From positions 3,658,001 to 3,722,000 of the forward strand of contig OY762824.1 in NCBI GenBank assembly GCA_963666465.1: DNA of 64,000 nt, given 5' to 3'. The position numbers were made by a program, and so were the translations under genes. Position 1 is the first letter of the stretch. Each line of letters begins with the position of its first letter. Under the pieces are notes generated by a model. It had not been told where the DNA came from. It made no database searches and saw only the letters and a program-made list of their open reading frames with translations. The stretch is from VXYL01 sp963666465 (GTDB lineage Bacteria > Pseudomonadota > Gammaproteobacteria > Pseudomonadales > Azotimanducaceae). Below, piece by piece: positions 45,773 through 54,540 of the stretch.

Positions 45773-46525
45773 ATGCGCAACACGGTCAAGGAGAAGCTCG
45801 CTGCCGGCCAGCAAGTGGTGGGAGGCACCATCGACACGCCAGACCCAGACACCTACTGCGCCATGGCCCGCGCCGGATTCGACTTCCTTTGGATCGAGAT
45901 GCAGCACAGCCCGCTCACGTTCCAGGACGTGCAGCGCATGATCTGGGCTGGTCGCGACCTCCCCGCCGTGCCTTTCATCCGCGTGCCGGACGCAACCGAA
46001 GGCGACATCCAGAAAGCCACCGACGTCGGCGCCCTCGGCATCATCGTGCCAATGGTGGTGGAGGTGGAGAAGATCAAGGCGGCGGCCAAGTTCATGCGCT
46101 ATCCGCCCGACGGCGCGCGCAGCCTCGGTGGCGGGCAATACGGCGCCCTCTACGGCGGCAGCTACCGCGCCGAGGCCAACGACAACCTCATGCTGGTGGC
46201 GATGATCGAATCGCCCGGCGGCGTCGAGAACGCGGACGAGATTGCCGGCGTGCCCGGCGTGGATGTGGTGTTCTCCGCCGCCACGGACCTGCACAGCTTC
46301 TCCGGCCACAGTCAGGGCGAACCCGCCTACGAGGGCATGATCGACCGCATCAAGGATGCGACCCTGGGCGCTGGACGCAAGCTCGGCGGGCCGCTGCAAT
46401 GGCGCAGCCGCGAGAACTTCAGTTTCTTCCAGGCGCCAACGGCCCCGGCCATGATCTCCCGCGGCGCCCGCGAATACCTGAAGGCGGAAGAGACGGTCGC
46501 GCCCATCGAGGGCACGGAGCGGTAG
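45773..46525 (+). CDS. HpcH/HpaI-family aldolase
   Basis: The ATG at 45773 follows a good ribosome site (GGGGAGGAATC). The 250-residue product has the family blocks FDFLWIEMQHSPLTFQDVQR, GIIVPMVVEVEKIKAAAKFM with YPPDGARS, and MIESPGGVENADEIAGVPG with the metal-binding glutamate. It ends GPAMISRGAREYL-like. Class II aldolases of this group split 2-keto-3-deoxy acids to pyruvate or glyoxylate and an aldehyde. Length is normal. The substrate is unknown; a role in aromatic or sugar-acid breakdown is possible. Confidence 0.9.
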   Translation: MRNTVKEKLAAGQQVVGGTIDTPDPDTYCAMARAGFDFLWIEMQHSPLTFQDVQRMIWAGRDLPAVPFIRVPDATEGDIQKATDVGALGIIVPMVVEVEKIKAAAKFMRYPPDGARSLGGGQYGALYGGSYRAEANDNLMLVAMIESPGGVENADEIAGVPGVDVVFSAATDLHSFSGHSQGEPAYEGMIDRIKDATLGAGRKLGGPLQWRSRENFSFFQAPTAPAMISRGAREYLKAEETVAPIEGTER

Positions 46526-46752
46526 GTGACGGCGCCGTAGAAACGGCCCGCGAACGCGCCCGGAGGGCGCAAATGGGTCATGCGACCGTGGCTGCGCCAC
46601 TACAGTGCCCGTGTCACGGCGAAAACGGCTGGCTGCTTCGCCTTCGGTGCGAGGAGCGTGGATGGGCCCTCGCTTCGAGCGACCTTGGGTACCGCGCCAT
46701 TCGGCGGGTACGTTGGTCTTGACTCGCATTCGAGGCATTTTCGCGGCCAGTC
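46526..46752. other. Spacer and uncertain 5' region of the peptide-binding protein gene
   Basis: No independent gene is seen. In another frame from about 46725 the DNA reads LTRIRGIFAASLGVGKRFAP then RQAAALGLAFAGVQG, which looks like a signal peptide. A one-base slip near 46825 would join it to the binding protein, so this gap may really be its 5' coding end. Confidence 0.4.
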
Positions 46753-48645
46753 TTGGGGTGGGCAAGCGGTTTGCTCCAAGGCAGGCGGCGGCGCTTGGCT
46801 TGGCCTTTGCCGGTGTGCAGGGGCCTTGGCGATGTGCCCTGCACTGACCTTGACTATCGCCACGGCATTTCCTACGTCGAACCGCTGCACTACGGTGCCG
46901 ACTTTCGCCACTTCGACTACGCCAACCCCGATGCGCCCAAGGGCGGGCGCATTCGCTTGCCGCAGATGGGCACGTTCGACAACTTCAACGCCATCGTCGA
47001 GGCTGGCCGCATGGCCACCGGCTACGGCGCGATGGGGAGCCTCGTCTATGACACGTTGCTCGAAGACACCATCGACGAACCCGCGAGCGCCTATGTGCGG
47101 CTCGCCGACGGCGTGGCCGTGGAGCAAGACTATCGCTGGGTGGCCTTTCGCCTGCGCGCCGGCGCCCGCTGGCACGATGGTCGTCCGATCACGATGGAAG
47201 ACGTCGTCTTCACCTTCGACGCCATTCGCGAGCATGGCTCGGTGGCGCTGCGCACCGCATTGGCGGACCTCGATCGGGTCGAGACCTTCGGCGAGCGCGA
47301 ACTCTGCTTCGTCACCCGCCCGGACGCCGAACCGAATCCGATCCTGCCGTTCCAGTACGGTCGCATCGCCCTCCTGCCCAAGCACTACTGGCAAGAGCCC
47401 GCCGAGAGCCGCGACATCACCAAGACCACCACCGTGCCGCCACCGGGCAGCGGCCCCTACCGCCTGGCCCGCAGCGACTTCGGGCGCACGCTGACGTACG
47501 AGCGGGTGGCCGACTATTGGGGCCGCGACCTGCCGGTGACTCGCGGCCGCTACAACTTCGATGTGGTCAAGTTCGATTACTTCCGCGACGAGAACGTGCA
47601 GCTCGATGCGCACAAGGCCGATGTGGTGGATGTGCGCGAGGAGTCGATTTCCAAGAACTGGGCCACGCAGTACGACTTTCCAGCGGTTCGGAGCGGGCTC
47701 TTTCGGGCGGAACTGCGCTATGTGACGCGGGTTTGGGGCCTTTGGTGGCCGACCTTCTGGAATCTCGACCGCCCGCGCTTTCGCGACATCCGCGTGCGCG
47801 AGGCGCTGTGGCTCCTGCGCGACTTCAACTACATCAACCGCTCGTACTTCTACAGCTTCTACGACCACGGCGTCAGCTTCTTCCAGAATTCGGCGATGGC
47901 GCACGAGGGCCTGCCTTCAGAGAAGGAACTCGCGCTGCTCGAACCGTGGCGCGAGCAACTGCCGCCGAGGGTGTTCACGGCGCCGTTCCGGCAGCCGGAG
48001 GCCAGCGGCTATGGAGTCAATCGCGTCAACATCCGTCGTGCGCTCGCGCTGTTCGACGCGGCCGGCTGGGCGCCCGTGGACGGCGTGATGCGAAACAAGG
48101 AGACGGGCGAGGCGTTCCGCGTCGATTTCATCTTCGTCTCCCCCTTCGGCGTGCGCTCGGCCATGCCGTTCCTGTCGCAACTGAAGCGCTTCGGCATCGC
48201 CACCACGGCACGAGCGCCGGAAGTGTCCAACTGGCTCTACCGCAGCCGCACCGGCGCCTTCGACGGCAACGGCACCAACTATGTGCCGAGCCAAATGCCC
48301 GGGCTGCAACTTCGCTCTCGCTTCGGCAGTACGGCGGCAAAGGTGGACTACGGCCAGAACTGGCCCGGCATCGAGAGCCCCGCCATCGACGCCCTCATCG
48401 AGGCGGTGGTACGGGCGCGCACGGCAGAAGAGCTGTACGCGGCGACGCGAGCGCTGGACCGCGTGTTGCTCTGGAGCTTCTACTTCATCCCCGGCCCGTC
48501 GGCACCGGGCATGAGACTCGCGTTCTGGGACCGCTACGGCGAAGTGCCGGCGGAAAACCTGTCCCGCATCCCCTACCTCGACGCTTGGTGGTGGGACGAG
48601 GAGAAGGCAGCGAGGGTGGACGCCGGCATCGCCGCTTTGGAGTAG
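46753..48645 (+). CDS. YejA-like extracellular solute-binding protein (family 5)
   Basis: The mature part starts near LDYRHGISYVEPLHYGADF and contains FDYANPDAPKGGRIRLPQMG and GTFDNFNAIV, typical of YejA-type binding proteins for peptides or microcin C. Further blocks include WHDGRPITMEDVVFTFDAI and FWNLDRPRFRDIRVREALWL. The C-terminus (ENLSRIPYLDAWWWDEEKA) is complete. With the TTG at 46753 the N-terminus is not a normal signal peptide; one lies in another frame (46725-46825), so a frameshift is likely there. It normally works with an ABC permease and ATPase, which are not in this window. Confidence 0.83.
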   Translation: MGWASGLLQGRRRRLAWPLPVCRGLGDVPCTDLDYRHGISYVEPLHYGADFRHFDYANPDAPKGGRIRLPQMGTFDNFNAIVEAGRMATGYGAMGSLVYDTLLEDTIDEPASAYVRLADGVAVEQDYRWVAFRLRAGARWHDGRPITMEDVVFTFDAIREHGSVALRTALADLDRVETFGERELCFVTRPDAEPNPILPFQYGRIALLPKHYWQEPAESRDITKTTTVPPPGSGPYRLARSDFGRTLTYERVADYWGRDLPVTRGRYNFDVVKFDYFRDENVQLDAHKADVVDVREESISKNWATQYDFPAVRSGLFRAELRYVTRVWGLWWPTFWNLDRPRFRDIRVREALWLLRDFNYINRSYFYSFYDHGVSFFQNSAMAHEGLPSEKELALLEPWREQLPPRVFTAPFRQPEASGYGVNRVNIRRALALFDAAGWAPVDGVMRNKETGEAFRVDFIFVSPFGVRSAMPFLSQLKRFGIATTARAPEVSNWLYRSRTGAFDGNGTNYVPSQMPGLQLRSRFGSTAAKVDYGQNWPGIESPAIDALIEAVVRARTAEELYAATRALDRVLLWSFYFIPGPSAPGMRLAFWDRYGEVPAENLSRIPYLDAWWWDEEKAARVDAGIAALE

Positions 48646-48676
48646 CCGTGCGCCGCCCATCGCGCTGCAAGGCGCC

Positions 48677-48756
48677 CTAGCCGGAGCTGCGAGCGGATGC
48701 GAGCCCGAAGGCCAGCAGTTCGCGCAGCGAACTGCCGACGCGCCCGCAAGGACGCG
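48677..48756. repeat. Structured repeat, copy 1 (hairpin with CGCAG loop)
   Basis: Similar to 50205-50294. It contains a stem GCAGTTCG (48713-48720) and CGAACTGC (48726-48733) closing the loop CGCAG, preceded by a CTAGCCGGAG start. A CG-rich stem follows. Compared with the other copy the stem has changed on both sides while the loop is conserved. Confidence 0.65.
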
Positions 48757-49187
48757 CCAGCGCCGCGCCCGACACCGGGTCCCGACCCACCGGCAGCTTC
48801 ATCGCCGGATCGTCCGCAAGACGCGCCGCGTCGTTGCCGTCGGCGTGGCCGCGCGCAATCGCGAACACCCGCTGCCGAAGCAGGTCCAGAACCGAATGCC
48901 GAACCTTCGAACCCTGCCGACCGTCCGACAGGCGCGACCCCAGCGACTCGCTCAGGCCCGGCCGCTCGTCCACCGCCTCGGCAGCACCGAGCCGCCGTTC
49001 GAGCTCGATTGCGAACGGTCGAACCGCGCCGCCACCGGCTTCGCAGCAGCCCCCTTGAGCAGAACGCCCTGTTTGCTGGTATGGTCCGACATGCAGAAAC
49101 CCCTTGCGTGCGTATCTGGCTGGTGGAACAACCATTCTCGCACAGCCAAGGGTTCTGCACCCTTCACTTCATGGATAGTCCGGGCTA
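48757..49187 (-). pseudogene. IS1380-family fragment: N-terminal transposase piece and one terminal repeat
   Basis: Read from the right, the terminal repeat CCCGGACTATCCATGAAG (complement, ending near 49187) matches the ends of the element at 141-1830. A transposase start follows at the ATG at 49092 (MSDHTSKQGVLLKGAAAKPV). After a frame change it continues with RLSDGRQGSKVRHSVLDLLR and DGNDAARLADDPAMKLPVGR, then stops at the structured repeat at 48756. The rest of the element is gone. Confidence 0.82.
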
Positions 49188-49335
49188 AGGTCCGCGTTGC
49201 CGAAGTCTCCCCAAAAACAAACAGCAACCCGACGACGCGCGAGGGAGGCACGGCCTGCGGTCGCCATCGGCTGCTGCAAACCTCGTCAGCTGCGTTCCGA
49301 CATCCGGCTCCCAACGAAACCAATGAGAGGCACCT
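49188..49335. other. Spacer upstream of the RRM gene
   Basis: About 150 bases without a gene. It should hold the RRM promoter. The 3' part (ACCAATGAGAGGCACC) provides a GAGAGG ribosome site before the TTG start. Confidence 0.4.
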
Positions 49336-49623
49336 TTGGAAATCTACGTCGGCAATCTCCCGTACTCCACCACCCAGCAGACCCTTGAGGAACTCTTCCG
49401 CCCCCACGCCGAGGTCGACCGCATCAACGTCATCACCGACCGCGGTACGGGGCAGTCGAAGGGCTTCGCGTTCGTGACGGTGGCCGCACGCGACGCGGAC
49501 GCCATCCTGCAACTCAACGGCACCCTTCTCGATGGCCGCGCTCTTCGAATCAACGAAGCGCGCGGGAAGGACGACCGGTCCGGCCCCCGCGGCGCGCGGC
49601 CGCGCAACGACCGCACCTACTGA
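49336..49623 (+). CDS. RRM-type RNA-binding protein
   Basis: The 95-residue product starts at a TTG preceded by GAGAGG; no ATG exists near. RNP2 is IYVGNL (residues 3-8) and RNP1 is KGFAFVTV (about 42-49). The fold is a single RNA-recognition motif with an Arg/Gly-rich tail (GKDDRSGPRGARPRNDR). Proteins like this in bacteria bind single-stranded RNA and are often cold-induced. The frame is intact, although IS fragments surround it on both sides. Confidence 0.9.
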   Translation: MEIYVGNLPYSTTQQTLEELFRPHAEVDRINVITDRGTGQSKGFAFVTVAARDADAILQLNGTLLDGRALRINEARGKDDRSGPRGARPRNDRTY

Positions 49624-49627
49624 CCTG

Positions 49628-50122
49628 CACCGCGCCGCGCCAATCCACTGGCTGCTGCTCATCACCCTCGCCGCCGACACCCCCGACGACTGCCGACGCA
49701 ATCGTCGAACACTACGCCCGGCGCTGGCGCATCGAGGACTGGCACCGCATCCTCAAGTCCGGATGCAGGGTCGAGGAACTCGCCAACCGCACCGCCGGAC
49801 GCCTCGCCCGAGCCGCCGCCGTCAACCTCGTCGTCGCCTGGTGCATCTTCCTCATGACCCTGCTCGGCCGCGACCAGCCAGACCTGCCGCCCGACACCAT
49901 GTTCTCCGACTTCGAGATCAAGGTCCTCAGGGCGTTCGCCGAACACCGCCGCCGCCCCGCCCCCGACACCTTGCCCTCGCCGTGCGCCTGGTCGCACAGC
50001 TCGGCGGCCACATCCACCGACCGCGCGGCCCGCCCCCCGGCGCAAGGGTCATGTGGCCGGGCGGCGCCACCCTCGTCGAAATGTGCGTCGGATATCGACT
50101 GGCCCTGAAGCGGAAACCCTGA
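49628..50122 (+). pseudogene. IS4-family transposase (Tn5-like), C-terminal fragment
   Basis: Pieces in two frames read IHWLLLITLAADTPDD, then EHYARRWRIEDWHRILKSGC (with the catalytic glutamate), VNLVVAWCIFLMTLLGRDQP and the end VRLVAQLGGHIHRPRGPPPG. At least two frameshifts exist. Everything before the C-terminal third is missing and the fragment abuts the RRM stop. Confidence 0.82.
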
Positions 50123-50175
50123 AAAAACACCTCCACAACGCGACCCCCCCAACCCGATATGGGGCATGGGTAGCG

Positions 50176-50294
50176 CTAGGAGCCTGCGCCGTAGAAAACG
50201 GCGCGGGTTCCTAGCCGGAGTGGTGAGCGCAAGCGAACCCGGAGGCAAGCAGTTGCGCAGCAACTGCCGACGCGCTCGTCAGAGCGCGCTAGCC
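50176..50294. repeat. Structured multi-hairpin repeat, copy 2
   Basis: A 17-bp stem with two G-U pairs joins 50176-50192 (CTAGGAGCCTGCGCCGT) to 50198-50214 through the loop AGAAA. A second stem GCAGTTG (50249-50255) pairs with CAACTGC (50261-50267) over the loop CGCAG. A third, GCGCTC (50272-50277), pairs with GAGCGC (50282-50287). The region begins and ends in CTAG. The 48677 copy keeps the second stem with changed bases. Confidence 0.65.
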
Positions 50295-50464
50295 CATCTT
50301 TACCAACAACCCCGTGATTTTCGCCCGATCTTGCGGTGATTGACGGTTTTGGGGTCGGCAACTCGTTGTTTTCCGGTTCCTGGTGGGGTGGATCGACCGA
50401 TGTAGTGCCATAATAGGGTGGTGTCGGTTGACATGGGTGGCGGGCGCCGCTACCGTCACCCGCC
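50295..50464. other. Upstream part of the IS1634-type element
   Basis: About 170 bases before the transposase start, with no gene. A 12-base word ATGTAGTGCCAT at 50400-50411 recurs in the same orientation at 52326-52337 just past the gene, so it may mark element ends, but inverted ends are not clear. Confidence 0.4.
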
Positions 50465-52300
50465 ATGTTCATCCGCCGTACCCTCACCCGCCGCACCGGC
50501 GGCCAGGACTACCACTCCCACCGCCTCGTGCACAGTCGGCGCGACGGCGCCAAGGTCCGCCAGCGCACGTTGTTGAACCTCGGCAGCGATTTCGACCTGC
50601 CTGTGGAGGAGTGGCCGGAACTGTGCCGGCGCATCGACGAGATCTTGAACGGCCAGGCGCCGCTCACCGACGATGCGCCGGCTGCCGTCGAGGAAGAAGC
50701 GCAACGGATCGGGGCGCAACTGCTGGCCCGCGGCCGGGCGGGGGACGCCGAAGCGGTGCGTGATCCGGTCCGTGTGGACGTGGCGTCGCTCGAGTTGACG
50801 CGCCCGCGCAGCGTGGGCGTCGAGCAGGCGGGACTGTGGGCGGTCGAGCAGGCGGGACTGTGGGCGGTCGAGCGGTTGGGCCTGATGGAGTTGCTGTCGA
50901 CCCTGGGCATCAACGCGTCGCCGTGCACGGCCGCGGTGGCCTCGATCGTGGCGCGGCTTGCGTACCCGGCCTCGGAGCGGGCCACGCACGCCTGGCTGCG
51001 CGAGCGCAGTGCCTTGGGGGAGTTGCTGGGTGTGGACTTCGAGACCATGGGGGCGATGCAGTTGTACCGGGCCTCGGATGCCTTGGTTGCCCACCGCGAA
51101 GCGATCGAGGCGCATCTGTTCGAGAGCGCCATGGACCTGTTCGACCTGGCGCCGACGGTGACGCTCTACGATCTGACCAACACCTATTACGAGGGCGATG
51201 TGGCGGATCAGCCCGAGGCGCGGCGGGGGCATTCGAAGGAGAAGCGCAGCGACTGCAAGCTGCTCACCCTGGGGCTGGTGCTGGACGGGGGTGGTTTCGT
51301 GCGGCGTTCGCGGGTGTTCGCGGGCAACGTCAAGGAAGACCGGACGCTTTCCGGCATGCTGGACGCGCTCGGGGCACCGCCGGGGTCGCGGGTGGTGCTC
51401 GACCGGGGCATCGCCACCGAGCGACAGGTCGACTGGCTGAAGGCGAACGGGTACCGCTACATCGTGGTCTCGCGCGAGCGCAAGCGCCGCTTCGAGCCCG
51501 AGGCGGCACTCGCCCACCGCACCCGCAGCGGCGGGGTGGTGCATCTGGAGAAGGTGGACGACGCCGAGGCGGGCGAGGTGCGCCTGTACTGCTGCTCCGA
51601 GCAGCGTGCCGAGAAGGAGCGCGGCATGGCCGAGCGGTTTGCGCAACGCCTGGAGCGGGATCTCGATGCGATCAACGAGGGGCTGTCGCGGCCGCGCACG
51701 CAGAAGAAGCCGGAAAAGATCTGGCAACGCATCGGCCGGCTGGTGGAGAAGAGCCGCGGTGTCGGCCAACACTACGACATCGCGGTGGCAACCGACGAGA
51801 GCGGCAAACGGGCCGTGGCGGTGACCTTCCTCCGCACGCCGGTGGCCGGGACGATGCTCACCCATCCGGGCGTCTATTGCCTGCGCAGCAACGAGACCGA
51901 CTTCAGCGAGGAGCGCCTGTGGCGCACCTTCACCCTGCTCACGGATGTCGAGGCGGCGTTCCGTTCCCTGAAATCCGAACTGGGCCTGCGCCCCATCCAT
52001 CACCGCAAGCCGCGCCGTGCCGAGGGCCATCTGTTCATCACGGTGATCGCCTACCAACGGGTCCAGGTGATTCGCACCCGTCTGGCCGAGCGCGGCGACG
52101 GGCCGATGCGCACGGCGAACTGGACGACGCTCAAACGGATTCTCGGCGGCCGTCAGCGGGTGACCGCGACGTTCAAGCGCGCCGACGGACGCACGCTGCA
52201 TGTGCGCAAGGCGACGCGCCCGGAACCGCAGCAGAAGGCCATCCTCGATGCCTTGGGGATCCCCTCCTCAGCCGGGGGGACACACCAGGCGGTCGTCTGA
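50465..52300 (+). CDS. IS1634-family transposase, apparently intact
   Basis: This 611-residue DDE transposase shows the family features: MFIRRTLTRRTGGQDYHSHR at the start; an LYDLTNTYYEGD block with the first Asp (about residue 237); GNVKEDRTLSGMLDALGAPP and VVLDRGIATERQVDWLKANG with the second Asp; WRTFTLLTDVEAAFRSLKSE with the Glu (about 500); and the Arg-rich HHRKPRRAEGHLFITVIAYQ. An 8-residue duplication (VEQAGLWA twice) near residue 119 keeps the frame. Of the element genes in the window, it and tnpB are the only complete ones. Confidence 0.9.
   Translation: MFIRRTLTRRTGGQDYHSHRLVHSRRDGAKVRQRTLLNLGSDFDLPVEEWPELCRRIDEILNGQAPLTDDAPAAVEEEAQRIGAQLLARGRAGDAEAVRDPVRVDVASLELTRPRSVGVEQAGLWAVEQAGLWAVERLGLMELLSTLGINASPCTAAVASIVARLAYPASERATHAWLRERSALGELLGVDFETMGAMQLYRASDALVAHREAIEAHLFESAMDLFDLAPTVTLYDLTNTYYEGDVADQPEARRGHSKEKRSDCKLLTLGLVLDGGGFVRRSRVFAGNVKEDRTLSGMLDALGAPPGSRVVLDRGIATERQVDWLKANGYRYIVVSRERKRRFEPEAALAHRTRSGGVVHLEKVDDAEAGEVRLYCCSEQRAEKERGMAERFAQRLERDLDAINEGLSRPRTQKKPEKIWQRIGRLVEKSRGVGQHYDIAVATDESGKRAVAVTFLRTPVAGTMLTHPGVYCLRSNETDFSEERLWRTFTLLTDVEAAFRSLKSELGLRPIHHRKPRRAEGHLFITVIAYQRVQVIRTRLAERGDGPMRTANWTTLKRILGGRQRVTATFKRADGRTLHVRKATRPEPQQKAILDALGIPSSAGGTHQAVV
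50819..50866 (+). repeat. 24-bp in-frame tandem duplication in IS1634 transposase
   Basis: The unit beginning GTCGAGCAGGCGGGACTGTG is at 50819-50842 and 50843-50866. It adds the eight residues VEQAGLWA without breaking the gene. Confidence 0.93.
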
Positions 52301-52404
52301 GGGGAAACCATCACGTCGGGCACGAATGTAGTGCCATGCGCGCGATTCGGTCAACCTAAATTGTTGAGATACAACAGTTTATTTTTTTCGTTGGTAAACT
52401 TGGG

Positions 52405-53070
52405 CTAGGTTGACTCGTCCGCTGGTGTTAGCCACCGGAACAGCAGCGTGGCGGCGGCAGCGGCCAGAAACTGCACGAGGACGAAGGCAGCGATGTCGTC
52501 CGGTGCAATGCCGGAGAAAGTGTTGGTCAACCCCCGTGCCACCGTGACCGCCGGATTGGCGAACGAGGTGGAAGCCGTGAACCAATAGCCGGCCGTGATG
52601 TAAAGCCCCACCATCGCCGCCACTGCCGACGGCCGCACCTTGAGCGTGCCGAGGATGGTGGCCACCAGCCCGAACGTCGCCACCCCTTCGGCGATCCACT
52701 GCCCGATTCCGGTGCGCTCCTTGACGGAAGGACCGATGAGGTCCATGTCGAACATGGCGTGGGCGAGGATCACCCCGGCGATGGCCGCCACCACCTGCAC
52801 GCCTACGAAGGCCACCGCCAAGGCTGGCGCAATCTCCCGCCGAAGCGCGAACGAAAACGTCACCGCCGGGTTGAAGTGGGCACCGGAAATAGGCCCCAGA
52901 ACGGTGATGAGCACGGCAAGGATCGCCCCGGTGGCGACGCTGTTGCCGAGCAGCGCAAGCGCATCGTTGCCCTGCGCCAAAGCCTCGCCCATGATCCCGG
53001 AACCGACCACTGTGGCAAGCAGGAACATCGTCCCGAGCCCCTCGGCTGCGAGTTTCTTCGCCGTACTCAA
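52405..53070 (-). CDS. MIP-family channel (aquaporin/glycerol facilitator)
   Basis: With the TTG at 53070, preceded by GGGGGAATC on the - strand, the product has 221 residues; an ATG at 53133 would add a non-hydrophobic stretch unlike the family. Six helices are present, and the two half-helix loops carry the signature motifs GAHFNPAVTFS (about 60) and SFANPAVTVAR (about 177). Such channels pass water or small neutral solutes such as glycerol or arsenite. The neighbours give no clear substrate. The 3' flank contains a TTTTTTT run near 52380 that may help termination. Confidence 0.87.
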   Translation of the reverse strand: MSTAKKLAAEGLGTMFLLATVVGSGIMGEALAQGNDALALLGNSVATGAILAVLITVLGPISGAHFNPAVTFSFALRREIAPALAVAFVGVQVVAAIAGVILAHAMFDMDLIGPSVKERTGIGQWIAEGVATFGLVATILGTLKVRPSAVAAMVGLYITAGYWFTASTSFANPAVTVARGLTNTFSGIAPDDIAAFVLVQFLAAAAATLLFRWLTPADEST

Positions 53071-53154
53071 GAGATTCCCCCGCGACAATCGCGCCAACGG
53101 CGCGCAGGCACATGTGCCAGGCGAAAGTTGCAACGGCGTTACCTGGGTGAGTGC

Positions 53155-54513
53155 CTATACAACTCCGTAAGCCAGCAATGCATCGGCCACCTTGCGAAAG
53201 CCGGCGATGTTGGCGCCGCGCACATAGTTGACGAAACCGTCGTCCTCGCCGCCTTCCTCGCTGCACTTGTCGTGAATGTCGCGCATGATGGTCTTGAGCC
53301 GCGCGTCCACCTCGGTGAATGGCCAGGCGATGCGCAGGGCGTTCTGGCTCTGTTCGAGCCCGGACACGGCGACCCCGCCAGCGTTGGCGGCCTTGGCGGG
53401 GCCGTAGAGAATGCGAGCGTCCAGGAAGGCATGAACCGCGTCCAGCGAGCAGGGCATGTTGGCGCCTTCCGCCACCGCCACCACGCCGTTCGCCAGCAGT
53501 GCCTTGGCGTCGTCGCCGTCGAGTTCGTTCTGCGTCGCGCAAGGCAGTGCAACGTCGCACGGCACCCGCCATGGACGCTTGGCCGGATGGAAGGCACAGC
53601 CAAACCGCTCGGCGTATTCGCGCATGCGACCGCGTCGTTTCTCCTTGAGGTCTTTCAGCCACGCCAGCCGCTCGCCGGCGATGCCTTCGGGGTCATGCAC
53701 GAAGCCGCCTGAATCGGACGCCGTGACCACGCGGGCGCCGAGCTCGGCGAGTTTTTCGATGGCGTAGATGGCCACGTTGCCCGAACCGGACACGGTGGCA
53801 ACCCGACCGGCAAGATCCTCGCCACGAGATGCGAGCATGTTCTCGAGGAAATAGACGGCACCGTAGCCGGTGGCCTCGGAGCGGGCGTAGCTGCCGCCGA
53901 AAGTCATTCCCTTGCCGGTGATGACGCCGCCGCTGAAGCGATTGGAGAGCCGCAGGTACTGGCCGAAGAGATATCCGATCTCGCGTTTGCCGACGCCGAT
54001 GTCGCCGGCCGGAACGTCTCGGTCCGGACCGATGTGGTGGTGCAATTCCAGCATCATCGCCTGGCAGAAGCGCATCACCTCGTCTTCGCTCTTGCCTCGC
54101 GGATTGAAATTGGCGCCACCCTTGGCACCTCCGATGGGCAGTCCGGTGAGGCTGTTCTTGAATATCTGCTCGAAGCCGAGGAACTTGAGCACCCCTACCG
54201 TGACGCTGGGGTGAAACCGAAGGCCGCCCTTGTAGGGGCCGATGGCATTGCTGAACTGCACCCGCCAGGCGCGATTGACGCGCATGTGGCCGGCATCGTC
54301 CTGCCAGGTGACGCGGAAGGTGATGATGCGATCCGGCTCGGTGAGCCGCTCGAGCAACGCGCCGTGGTGGTACTCGGGATTGCGAACGATGAACGGAACG
54401 ATGGATTCGGCCACTTCCCGCACCGCCTGATGGAACTCCGGCTGGCCGGGGTTGCGCCGTTCGAGCCCGGTCATGAACCGCTCGATTTCCTCTCGGTCGT
54501 TGACTGCCGCCAT
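53155..54513 (-). CDS. gdhA: NADP-type glutamate dehydrogenase
   Basis: The 452-residue protein is full length for hexameric GdhA. It shows GPYKGGLRFHPSVTVGVLKF and the catalytic-lysine block LPIGGAKGGANFNPRG in the substrate domain. The dinucleotide motif follows in VATVSGSGNVAIYAIEKLAE. The end is ADALLAYGVV. It makes glutamate from 2-oxoglutarate and ammonium in the cytoplasm. The gene stands alone, 84 bases upstream of the aquaporin on the same strand, and could be co-transcribed with it. The ATG at 54513 gives the family-like start MAAVNDREEIERFMTGLERR. Confidence 0.94.
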   Translation of the reverse strand: MAAVNDREEIERFMTGLERRNPGQPEFHQAVREVAESIVPFIVRNPEYHHGALLERLTEPDRIITFRVTWQDDAGHMRVNRAWRVQFSNAIGPYKGGLRFHPSVTVGVLKFLGFEQIFKNSLTGLPIGGAKGGANFNPRGKSEDEVMRFCQAMMLELHHHIGPDRDVPAGDIGVGKREIGYLFGQYLRLSNRFSGGVITGKGMTFGGSYARSEATGYGAVYFLENMLASRGEDLAGRVATVSGSGNVAIYAIEKLAELGARVVTASDSGGFVHDPEGIAGERLAWLKDLKEKRRGRMREYAERFGCAFHPAKRPWRVPCDVALPCATQNELDGDDAKALLANGVVAVAEGANMPCSLDAVHAFLDARILYGPAKAANAGGVAVSGLEQSQNALRIAWPFTEVDARLKTIMRDIHDKCSEEGGEDDGFVNYVRGANIAGFRKVADALLAYGVV

Positions 54514-54540
54514 GTGGGTCTCCGCAATGCCCAGTCTTAG

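Noticed and set aside
50400..52337. 12-bp direct repeat around the IS1634 transposase as target duplication
   Set aside because: It is longer than expected and its distance from plausible element ends is unequal; inverted ends were not found.
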